From Symbiodinium natans (Eukaryota; Sar; Dinophyceae; Suessiales; Symbiodiniaceae): a stretch of 40,000 nt of DNA. The stretch covers positions 75,001 to 115,000 of the forward strand of contig CAJNDS010000546.1 in NCBI GenBank assembly GCA_905221605.1, in the 5' to 3' direction. The number at the start of each line of letters is the position of its first letter. Positions within the stretch are counted from its first letter, which is position 1. Positions 34,003 through 40,000 of this stretch are shown one piece after another. The notes beneath the pieces were generated by a model. That model saw nothing but the letters and a program-made list of their open reading frames with translations. It was not told where the DNA came from and did not search any database. The translations under genes were made by a program, and so were the position numbers.

Positions 34003-34250
34003 GTACAGTGACAGCGCTGGATAAGAAGCCTCCTAAGTCGTGGCGAGGGTGCCCTGGATTTCTTAGTTATGAAAGCCCACCTTGTTTCGGATTTGTCAGA
34101 TTATCACCTCCGGAATTTTGAGGGCACTGTACCCGGAATGGGATATAGGGTACACTAAGATGAGACGATTAGAAGCACCATGAACCTGAAAGTTCACACC
34201 CCCCAATCATGCCCCATCACCCCCCCTCCTCACCCCCCTCTCCCCCCCCC
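34003..34250. other. unique spacer
   Basis: No gene or element seen; ends in a C-rich tract. Confidence 0.6.
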
Positions 34251-34620
34251 TAAACTCTACACCCTACACCCTAAACCCTAAACCCTAAACCCTAAACCCT
34301 AAACCGACCCTGAACCCTAAACCCGGCCGCTGCCTTTCAAAACTTGCTCGGATCGTCCATGCTTTTTGTCCAGAAAGCCATAAGCCCTAGACCCTAGACC
34401 CCAGACCCGAAACCCTAACCCCTAAACCCCACTTGATGGTTCACGGGAACTACCGCCTGTAACTGAGGCCATATTCCGTCGTCTAGGCCTTGTAAGACCA
34501 TTAAGCTATAACCTTCCGGTTGCCGCAAATAGCAGTGGTTTGTCGATCCAGATCTGCAACCCTAAACCCTAAACCCTAAACCCTTAACCCTAAAACCCTA
34601 AAACCCTAAACCCTAAACCT
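34251..34620 (-). repeat. CCCTAAA arrays around unique gaps
   Basis: Arrays at 34251-34325 and 34558-34620, degenerate words at 34380-34432. ACTTGATGGTTCACGGGAACTACC at 34431 resembles a diverged D end. Confidence 0.85.
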
Positions 34621-34627
34621 CAGAGAG

Positions 34628-34708
34628 GTCGGGCATCGAATTGGTTCGGACCGCGACTCGCGCATCTTGTGCCGACTGCGCATGGACCTGCCTGGGGCCC
34701 GAGGTTAG
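34628..34708 (+). CDS. short coding-like fragment, unrecognised
   Basis: Twenty-six codons to TAG (VGHRIGSDRDSRILCRLRMD) between a CCCTAAA and a TTTAGGG array. A second + frame is also open, so phase is uncertain. Confidence 0.22.
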   Translation, partial: VGHRIGSDRDSRILCRLRMDLPGARG

Positions 34709-34855
34709 GGGTTTAGGGGTTAGGGGTTTAGGGTTTAGGGTTTAGGGTTTAGGGTTTGTGTTTATGTAGGGTTTAGGGTTTGGAGTGTGGGATTTAGGGT
34801 TGCGAGTTTAGGATTTAGGGTGGGTTTCGGGTCCAGGGTTTAAAGTTTAGGGTGG
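34707..34855 (+). repeat. TTTAGGG array, degenerate right half
   Basis: Octamer TTTAGGGG/TTAGGGG units, then canonical, then diverged. Confidence 0.88.
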
Positions 34856-34935
34856 ACTCGACCAATCGCAAGAAACTACATAGCCCCCGTGCCCTGAAAA
34901 GCACACGCGCATAGGCTGTTGTGTGGCAAGCAGCC

Positions 34936-35252
34936 CTACCCTAAACCCTAAACCCTAAACCCTAAACCCTAAACCCTAAACCCTAAACCGTGCACCGCAG
35001 GCTCATGTATGCACCAGGCGGCGGCCGAAATAATTCCAGAAGGGGGTGGGGTTGCGCGGCGGTGTGCAGGGAGGGGTGGGGGGCGGGCGCAGGCAGTCCT
35101 GACGCACCAAGAAGTGCCAATTGCAAGGTGCACCTTTGGGCAGGAGCTTCGAGTGTGATTAGAGGTGGGGCACCTGCTTCATTCACCCTAAACCCTAAAC
35201 CCTAAACCCTAAACCCTGAACCCTGAACCCTAAACCCTAAACCCTAAACCCC
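34936..35252 (-). repeat. CCCTAAA arrays flanking a GC-rich unique core
   Basis: Arrays 34936-34990 and 35187-35252. The unique core (34990-35185) is open on both strands (about 60 codons each, Ala/Pro or Gly/Arg rich), which GC-rich sequence can produce by chance. Confidence 0.85.
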
Positions 35253-35360
35253 CGGCCGCAGGCCTCGCTGGATCAAACTCTTAAACCCTCCTAAACCCCA
35301 AAGCCCGAACCCAAAGTTAAGGCTAAGGCCCCACACCTTGTGGCTTTCTCTTTGGGAAGA

Positions 35361-35463
35361 CTACGATGTGCTTAAGAACTCCATTAGAATAAAGATCCCT
35401 CTATTTCCCTTAGAAGGAAGAATATGTTTGCCTTTTTTGGAGGGGTTCTTAAGCAAGTAGTAG
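35361..35463. mobile_element. family J element (J2)
   Basis: CTACGATGTGCTTAAGAACT at the left and GGGGTTCTTAAGCAAGTAGT at the right, arms of about 22 bp with few mismatches. The 61-codon minus frame that crosses it is rejected. Confidence 0.82.
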
Positions 35464-35587
35464 AAGACCGCTCCACCACGTGCTCTTTGTGACCGCATTC
35501 ACAGTTTTGAGGGAGACTGGGCGCTTCACCAAGCCAATCCGCTGCAGCAACAAGGGTATGCCAAGTCAATCCAGGAATTGGGGGGGG

Positions 35588-35641
35588 TTCAGGGTTTAGG
35601 GTTTAGGGTTTAGGGTTTAGGGTTTAGGGTTTAGGGTTTGG
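35588..35641 (+). repeat. TTTAGGG array
   Basis: Seven to eight units. Confidence 0.94.
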
Positions 35642-35880
35642 GGCAAGACGAAGCTTTGAAGAAGTCTACTGAGTCTGCTCGTTTGCTGCTGTTTGGCTTC
35701 TTGGTCGCGGGTGCATTTGCTGATTTACCCGGAACACTTGTTATGCAAGATCACGCACTTTATGCTTGGAATGCTGAGAACCCTAAGCCTTCAACCCTAC
35801 AACTCAAAGCCTCAAACCCTTGACCCTAAAGCCCTCAACCCTGAACCCTCATCAAAAGCACCCCAAAACCAATCAGCCCT
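35642..35880 (+). other. unique segment, open + frames
   Basis: A 61-codon frame from 35638 starts in the array; its first part (SARLLLFGFLVAGAFADLPG) is hydrophobic and could be a membrane segment. It decays into CCCTAAA-type translation. Insufficient for a gene call. Confidence 0.3.
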
Positions 35881-35990
35881 CACCCTAAACCCTAAACCCC
35901 AAAACCCTAATCCCTAATGCCTAAACCTCAACCCTAAACCCTAAACCCCTAAACCCCTAAACCCCTAAACCCCTAAACCCCTAAACCCCC
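35880..35990 (-). repeat. CCCTAAA then CCCCTAAA octamer array
   Basis: Canonical units give way to six or seven consecutive CCCCTAAA octamers (35941-35988). Confidence 0.94.
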
Positions 35991-36106
35991 AAAATCGCGG
36001 CGCTAGCCTTCAACCACCCACCGATGCTTAGGCCACGGCACTACCCGTACCGAAAGCTCTTAGAGGAGTGCCGGCAGGTGGGACAACACCCTTCTCTTGG
36101 GGTAGT

Positions 36107-36299
36107 TTCATGGTCCCTAGAGTAAAGGCCCTCAGAGGGGACCCCTTATGAATTCTATATATTAAGGGCCCCGTATGGTCCCGTACTTCCGAAAGAGGGT
36201 TCTGATGCGTGGGCCCTGAGTTTGTAGAGGGTAGAAAAGGGCCATATAAGGGGTACCCTTTGAAGGGCCCATACTAAGGGACCCTGTAGTCACCCTTAG
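36107..36299. mobile_element. family G element (G7) preceded by a second G half
   Basis: GTATGGTCCCGTACTTCC, GGGTTCTGATGCGTGGGCC, GGCCATATAAGGGGTACCC and GGGCCCATACTAAGGGACC form a full copy (36173-36299). 36107-36172 carries a further CATGGTCCCTAGAG, TTAAGGGCC left part. Confidence 0.83.
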
Positions 36300-36306
36300 A
36301 TGTACA

Positions 36307-36425
36307 ACCCAGACCCCTTGGGAGGATCCAAAAGTAGAACCCCAAATAGTACCTTATACTGCTATTGGGTCATTGATCGGAACCCTTAACAGGATCTACT
36401 TTTGGGATCCTCCTAGGGGTCTGGG
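36307..36425. mobile_element. family H inverted-repeat element
   Basis: CCAGACCCCTTGGGAGGATC continuing CAAAAGTAGA is mirrored by TCTACTTTTGGGATCC and TCCTAGGGGTCTGG. The arms are about 29 bp with few mismatches, and the element is about 119 bp. Single copy here and starts 8 bp after G7. Confidence 0.87.
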
Positions 36426-36689
36426 AAAATAGTCATCGCCGAAAAGGGTACCCGGCCTGCCAAGTTTTTTGCAGAGTCAGCTTTCTTCAGTCTCACCTGT
36501 TTTCTTTAGTTCAAGGACGGTAGCAGTAAACCCTCGACCCTAAATCCTACAACATGCCCCTAACACCCTAAACCTTAAACCCTAAAACCCTAAACCCTGA
36601 ATCCCTATACTGTTTTAACAGGGGTTTATCAAGGACAGTTGAGAGAAGCCTTGGTTTCGGCTTAGGACTCGTCAGTCCTGAAGGGTGCT

Positions 36690-36955
36690 CATGCCTAGCC
36701 ATAGAAACATATGTATATTCACAGATTGATATACATGGAAATATAAATATAATACTAATGCAAACACAAATACAAATACATTGGGTTAAATATCAATATA
36801 AATATATAAATATATACATATAAATATAACTATAAATATGTAATGTAAATGAAAATATGAATATAAATATAAGTATACAGATAAATATACATGATTGTGT
36901 GTGTGGATATATATATATATATATATATACATGTGTATGTAAATTGGTGTGTTGG
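36690..36955. repeat. AT-rich island with AAATATA repeats and (TA)n
   Basis: About 260 bp of A/T-dominated sequence made of AAATATA/AATATAA words and a (AT)13 tract at about 36908-36930. It contrasts sharply with the G/C-biased surroundings. No ORF. Confidence 0.93.
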
Positions 36956-37038
36956 ATCTTTCAAGCTTTCCTCATTTAGGGAGTAGGGTCCTCAATGTTT
37001 ACCATGTGTGGATGAGACTTACTACAAGCCCTACCTCC

Positions 37039-37170
37039 AAACCCTAAACCCTAAACCCTAAACCCCAAACCCCAAACCCCAAACCCCAAACCCCAAATCC
37101 CAAGCCCCAAATCCCAAACCCCAAACCCTAAACCCTAAACCCTAAACCCCAAACCCTAAACCCTAAACCA
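37039..37170 (-). repeat. CCCTAAA / CCCCAAA array
   Basis: Canonical ends enclose about ten CCCCAAA units (37060-37120), another internally homogenised variant. Confidence 0.94.
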
Positions 37171-37173
37171 AGC

Positions 37174-37248
37174 GTGGCTCGCCAGATGCTCCGGGATGAC
37201 GAGGGGCGTTCCCAGAAGGCCCAAGCGAGCATCGCTGCCTGGAGTTGA
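37174..37248 (+). CDS. coding-like fragment with stop, unrecognised
   Basis: Twenty-four codons to TGA (VARQMLRDDEGRSQKAQASI then AAWS), about 75% GC third positions, between a CCCTAAA and a TTTAGGG array. Possible 3' exon end; not recognised. Confidence 0.32.
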   Translation: MARQMLRDDEGRSQKAQASIAAWS

Positions 37249-37258
37249 TTCTGAGTCC

Positions 37259-37306
37259 AGGGTTTAGGGTTTAGGGTTTAGGGTTTAGGGTTTAGGGTTT
37301 AGGGTT
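37259..37306 (+). repeat. TTTAGGG array
   Basis: Seven units. Confidence 0.94.
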
Positions 37307-37325
37307 GGGGGTACGTAATAACCCA

Positions 37326-37446
37326 ACTAGGACCCGGAGTAGGCCCTTATTTTCTTTTTTAGGGTTGGGGTTCCCTTATAACCCCCTTAAACCAAGAAGG
37401 ATACCCTTTGACAGCTTTTTCTTCCTAGGTTACTCTTGGGTCTAGT
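37326..37446. mobile_element. family C-like element (C'2)
   Basis: ACTAGGACCCGGAGTAGGCC at the left and GGTTACTCTTGGGTCTAGT at the right, with GTTCCCTTATAACCCCCTTA in the middle as in family C. Confidence 0.82.
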
Positions 37447-37554
37447 CTGAGAGCGGTTGGGATTTCAGGGGTTCCCTAAGCCCAAACCCTCGACCCTGAA
37501 GGTTGCAAGCATGGGCTCCTATAATACAACCCAGGCAAAATTTAGATTATGCAT

Positions 37555-37652
37555 TGGGAGGTTCCCCCTTCTACTAACAGTCCTTAATAGGGATTATAGC
37601 ACACCCCCCCCCCCCTATGAAGGACTGTTTGTAGAAGGGGGAACATCCCAAA
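37555..37652. mobile_element. family B element (B5), uninterrupted reference copy
   Basis: TTGGGAGGTTCCCCCTTCTA and CTAACAGTCCTTAATAGGG at the left; CCTATGAAGGACTGTTTG and AGAAGGGGGAACATCCCA at the right; 98 bp with a C12 tract in the loop. The 92-codon + frame across it is rejected. Confidence 0.9.
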
Positions 37653-37741
37653 TGGTACATAAGGACCCCACAACTGAGGGGTCATCAAAAGGGGCCCTGA
37701 ACTTTGAGGCGCCGGAGATCCTGGGATCCTGTTGAGGATTA

Positions 37742-37815
37742 GGGTTTCTCGGGTTTCTAGGTTTAGGGTTCAGGGTTTAGGGTTTAAAGAGTTTGGGGTT
37801 TAGGGTTTTAGTGTG
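37742..37815 (+). repeat. degenerate TTTAGGG words
   Basis: About nine diverged units. Confidence 0.82.
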
Positions 37816-37884
37816 ACAATCGCAATAAGGGAGTTCTTAGGTGAGATGCCAGGATTCTATGCTTGGAGAGTCGGACACGTAGTA

Positions 37885-37974
37885 GCTAGGACTCAGAGTA
37901 GGCCCAAAGTTTAGGGTTCAGGGTTTAGGGTGTAGGGTTTAGGGTTTTATTTCCAAGGTTGTTCTTGTGCCTAG
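37885..37974. mobile_element. family C-like element (C'3) with a telomere array in its centre
   Basis: CTAGGACTCAGAGTAGGCCC opens it and AAGGTTGTTCTTGTGCCTAG closes it. The middle, elsewhere CTTATTCCC...CCTTATAA, is replaced by about five TTTAGGG/TTCAGGG units (37910-37950). Confidence 0.8.
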
Positions 37975-37975
37975 G

Positions 37976-38240
37976 TAAGTAGGCAAGTAGGGCGACAAGT
38001 ACCTTAAATGGGGGTTGCAATGTACTTGTAAGTATAGTCGGCCTAAACCCTAAACCCTAAACCCTAAACCCTAAACTTCTATCCCCACTTACTAAGCTCC
38101 AGGATCCTTTAACTAGGATGCCCAGTAGTACCCTTATTCCCTTTTGGGGGGGGGGGGGGTTAGGTTCCCTTATGAACCCCTTTAAGCAAAAAGGGCACCC
38201 TGTTTAAGCCTAGGTTACTGGGCAGCCTAGTTAAGTAAGG
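37976..38240. mobile_element. family E element (E2) with internal telomere array and nested C4
   Basis: AAGTAGGCAAGTAGGGCGAC and AAGTACCTTAAATGGGGG at the left, CCCCACTTACTAAGCTCC and AGGATCCTTTAA at the right. (CCCTAAA)5 occupies 38042-38076. Element C4 interrupts the right arm; the continuation TTAAGTAAGG resumes at 38231. Confidence 0.85.
38113..38230. mobile_element. family C element (C4), intact, with TTAA target-site duplication
   Basis: CTAGGATGCCCAGTAGTACC to GGTTACTGGGCAGCCTAG, 118 bp, with a G run in the left half. TTAA flanks both sides (38109-38112 and 38231-38234). Excising the element leaves GATCCTTTAAGTAAGG, matching E1's GATCCTTCAAGTAAGT. Confidence 0.92.
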
Positions 38241-38296
38241 GGTCTACAAGGCCACTGGCCTTTGTAGATCGATCGACTTCACTAGCTATCTCTACC

Positions 38297-38510
38297 CATT
38301 TGGGGGTTTGAAAATCTGGGGCCGACCTCAAAAATAGACCCCCAAATAGTGGGATTCCCTTATGACAAGGACCCCCAAAAGGGTGCTTAAAGGTTCATGG
38401 TACTTCGTAACCCAATTACCACTGCACCTATATCCCAAGTATAACCACGTTAGGGCACTTAAAGGGCTTATACCCCACCAAGTACCCCTCTCATCGGAAA
38501 CCCCCATTTG
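38297..38510. mobile_element. family F element (F6), interrupted
   Basis: CATTTGGGGGTTTGAAAATC at the left, TAGACCCCCAAATAGTGGG inside, and AAGTACCCCTCTCATCGG, AAACCCCCATTTG at the right. A D-like segment lies between CCCCCAAAAGG and GTACCCCT. Confidence 0.85.
38383..38490. mobile_element. D-like element nested in F6
   Basis: GTGCTTAAAGGTTCATGGTA, CTTCGTAACCCAATTACCAC and CACGTTAGGGCACTTAAAGG are D-family words. Right boundary uncertain. Confidence 0.7.
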
Positions 38511-38619
38511 TGCGCCCAAGAAGCAAGCTTCAGCGCTTTGCTGCCAGAGCTCAAACCAAATAGCCAAGGTTGAGTGTACTCACCCACTCCCTAAACCTTG
38601 TAAGCCCCTAAACTCTAAG

Positions 38620-38643
38620 ACCCTAAACCCTAAACCCTAAACC
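38620..38643 (-). repeat. CCCTAAA array
   Basis: Three units. Confidence 0.88.
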
Positions 38644-38757
38644 AAGGTTGTGGGGGAGAGGAGGAAGTCGTTCACCGAGACGCTGTCTCCGCACGCCGGA
38701 GCACCTCGGCGAAGGGGGCGGGGATCTTTGCGGGCTTTCGGGGCGGCACCTGCTTGA
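38644..38757 (+). CDS. coding-like fragment with stop, unrecognised
   Basis: Thirty-seven codons to TGA (KVVGERRKSFTETLSPHAGA then an Arg/Gly-rich tail) filling the space between a CCCTAAA and a TTTAGGG array. The tail is low-complexity. Not recognised. Confidence 0.25.
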   Translation, partial: KVVGERRKSFTETLSPHAGAPRRRGRGSLRAFGAAPA

Positions 38758-38815
38758 GGGTTTAGGGTTTAGGGTTTAGGGTTTAGGGTTTGGCGGTTGG
38801 GGGTTAGGGTTGAGG

Positions 38816-38849
<34 letters not shown>

Positions 38850-38881
38850 GGTGGAGGGTTGAGGGTTGAGGGTTGAGGGTG
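38757..38881 (+). repeat. TTTAGGG array followed by a TTGAGGG heptamer block
   Basis: Five canonical units, then about nine consecutive TTGAGGG units (38818-38881), one of them GTGGAGG. Confidence 0.95.
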
Positions 38882-38971
38882 TTTTTGTTCACCCTAAATT
38901 CTACCCCCTATACTGCCCCCAGCCCTTAATGTAGCTCTGTTTGGGTGCGGCAATCAATCCTACGGAATCCT

Positions 38972-39105
38972 CTACTTGGAGGTTCATGGTACCTATAACC
39001 CAACTGTAACTGTACTTCTACCCCACTTATGAGCCCTTTAAGTGCCCTAATATGGTTATAAGTACAGTTATACTTGATCGATAAGTACCATGGACCTCCA
39101 AGTAC
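38972..39105. mobile_element. family D element (D2)
   Basis: TACTTGGAGGTTCATGGTAC at the left and AGTACCATGGACCTCCAAGTA at the right, near-perfect outer arms; GTAACTGTACTT and AAGTACAGTTATAC are inner arms. 134 bp. Confidence 0.92.
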
Positions 39106-39127
39106 TAACCCTACAAGCCCTGGGCAG

Positions 39128-39187
39128 CTATTCCGGCAAGGTATCGGCGAACTCGGCGAACGTCTTGAAGGCCTCAGACAGATGGGG
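39128..39187 (-). CDS. short coding-like fragment on the minus strand
   Basis: On minus, HLSEAFKTFAEFADTLPE then TAG, with about 79% GC third positions. It lies between element D2 and a TTTAGGG array, so on its own strand it follows a CCCTAAA array. Looks like a 3' exon scrap; not recognised. Confidence 0.28.
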   Translation of the reverse strand, partial: PHLSEAFKTFAEFADTLPE

Positions 39188-39265
39188 TTTAGGGTTTAGG
39201 ATTCAGGGTTTAGGGTTGAGGGTTGAGGGCTTAGGGTTTATAAGGGTTTAGGGTGTAGGGGGCGT
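39184..39265 (+). repeat. degenerate TTTAGGG array
   Basis: About nine units, with TTGAGGG and TTATAAGGG variants. Confidence 0.88.
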
Positions 39266-39337
39266 CGGGTTTAGGCTTTATAGGTTTTAAGGCTCTGTGG
39301 AATTTTATGGTGTAGGGCGTTTAGGGTTGAGTGTTTG

Positions 39338-39451
39338 CTAGGATCCAGAGTATAGGCCCTTATGCCCTTTTTTGTTAGGGCGTAGGTTCCCTTATAAGCC
39401 CTGTTAAACCAACAACCTTTTTTTATTCCTAGAGTTTCTCCTGGGTTTGGG
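39338..39451. mobile_element. family C-like element (C'4)
   Basis: GCTAGGATCCAGAGTATAGGCC at the left, TTCCCTTATAAGCCCTGTTA inside, TCCTAGAGTTTCTCCTGGGT at the right. The minus frame across it is rejected. Confidence 0.75.
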
Positions 39452-39532
39452 ACAGATAACCGGTTGAGGGCCCAATAGAAAAGGCTCTTTGCTGGAGCTT
39501 GATTGCTTCTAATTGGGGACATAAGCAAGATA

Positions 39533-39708
39533 GGGTTTAGGGCTTAGGGTGTAGGGTTTGGGGTTTGGGGTTTGGGGTTTGGGGTTTGGGGTTTGGGGTT
39601 TGGGGTTTGGGGTTTGGGGTTTGGGGTTTGGGTTTGGGGGGGTTTGGGGTTTGGGGTTTGGGTTTGGGGGGGTTTGGGGTTTAGGGCTTAGGGTTTAGGG
39701 TTTAGGGT
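39533..39708 (+). repeat. TTTGGGG heptamer array
   Basis: About 20 TTTGGGG units (39557-39680) between canonical TTTAGGG ends. A 25-bp block with GGGTTTGGGGGGG occurs twice (about 39628 and 39658). Confidence 0.95.
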
Positions 39709-39838
39709 GACGACCTCAGAGCCCTGCACATTTTACTTGAAGGATCACACCACTAGACTGGTCAGACGGTGATTCTCCTTGCAGCTCCCCAGCCCCAAGG
39801 GGAAGCGTAAATCCAAGAGTCGAGTGCAACATGCTAGC

Positions 39839-39980
39839 GTCCTAAACCCTAAACCCTAACCCTAAACCCTAAACCCTAGACCCTAAACCGTAAGCGTTTA
39901 GGGTTTAGGGTTTAGGGTTTAGGGTTTACGGTTCAGGTTCACGGTTTACGGTTTACGGTTTAGGGTTTAGGGTTTAGTAT
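39839..39980. repeat. CCCTAAA array then TTTAGGG array, nearly palindromic
   Basis: C-strand units (39839-39890) turn through CCGTAAGCG into G-strand units (39897-39977), the last of them TTTACGG variants. This is the tail-to-tail orientation, with only a few bases between. Confidence 0.93.
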
Positions 39981-40000
39981 CTCAGCCCTCACAGCTACTT

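Noticed and set aside
37457-37735. 92-codon + frame
   Set aside because: It spans the whole of element B5 including its C12 loop.
38328-38567. 79-codon minus and 92-codon + frames
   Set aside because: Both cross nested elements F6 and the D-like insert.

Overview
This looks like a eukaryotic nuclear window with no complete protein-coding gene, rRNA or tRNA that I can support. Its dominant signal is the 7-nt Arabidopsis-type telomere repeat (TTTAGGG on +, or CCCTAAA when inverted). It occurs as roughly 80 separate interstitial arrays, from 3 to about 25 units, in both orientations and spread from end to end. Land plants, most green algae, chromerids, dinoflagellates and oomycetes all use this repeat, so it does not settle the organism. 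Coding-like pieces with G or C in the third codon position, and no recognisable plant gene, make an alga or other protist my best guess. No window edge shows a terminal telomere.

Between the arrays lie two kinds of DNA. The first is a set of short (about 60-200 bp) inverted-repeat elements with no coding capacity, resembling MITEs or foldback elements. I call these families A to M. Several have many copies: A with the TIR core GGGTCCATGTACCT, B with TGGGATGTTCCCCC, C with CTAGGATGCCCAGTA, D with ACTTGGAGGTTCATGGTAC, F with ATATGGGGGTTT, G with CTCTAAGGGTAG. Some are nested in one another with visible target-site duplications (A in B at 33.4 kb, C in E at 38.1 kb). The second is a set of short (70-200 bp) open stretches with coding-like codon use, often ending in a stop, which look like isolated exons or captured exon scraps. 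The most convincing are at 12.9, 16.6, 18.6, 24.0, 29.5 and 31.7 kb. The only long stretch nearly free of telomere repeats is 13.07-14.88 kb, with several unrecognised ORFs.

Layout: 0-12 kb is dense telomere arrays with families A, C, D, F and G; 13-15 kb is the repeat-poor island; 15.7-16.35 kb holds two adjacent satellites (21-nt and about 31-nt); 17.3-18.2 kb holds family K and A elements; 18.7-19.6 kb is an octamer TTTAAGGG/TTTAGGGG array with higher-order periodicity; 20.6-31 kb is arrays, 9-mer variants and coding-like scraps; 31-40 kb is the richest zone of inverted-repeat elements, with an AT-rich island at 36.7-36.95 kb.

The most interesting pattern is that telomere arrays repeatedly sit at or near the symmetry centre (hairpin loop) of inverted-repeat elements: B at 32.99 kb, C at 8.67 and 23.7 kb, C-like at 37.9 kb, and both E copies at 27.75 and 38.04 kb. 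This suggests either telomere-repeat insertion at hairpin-tip breaks or elements that carry a telomere array as cargo. No autonomous transposase, reverse transcriptase or telomerase gene is visible here.
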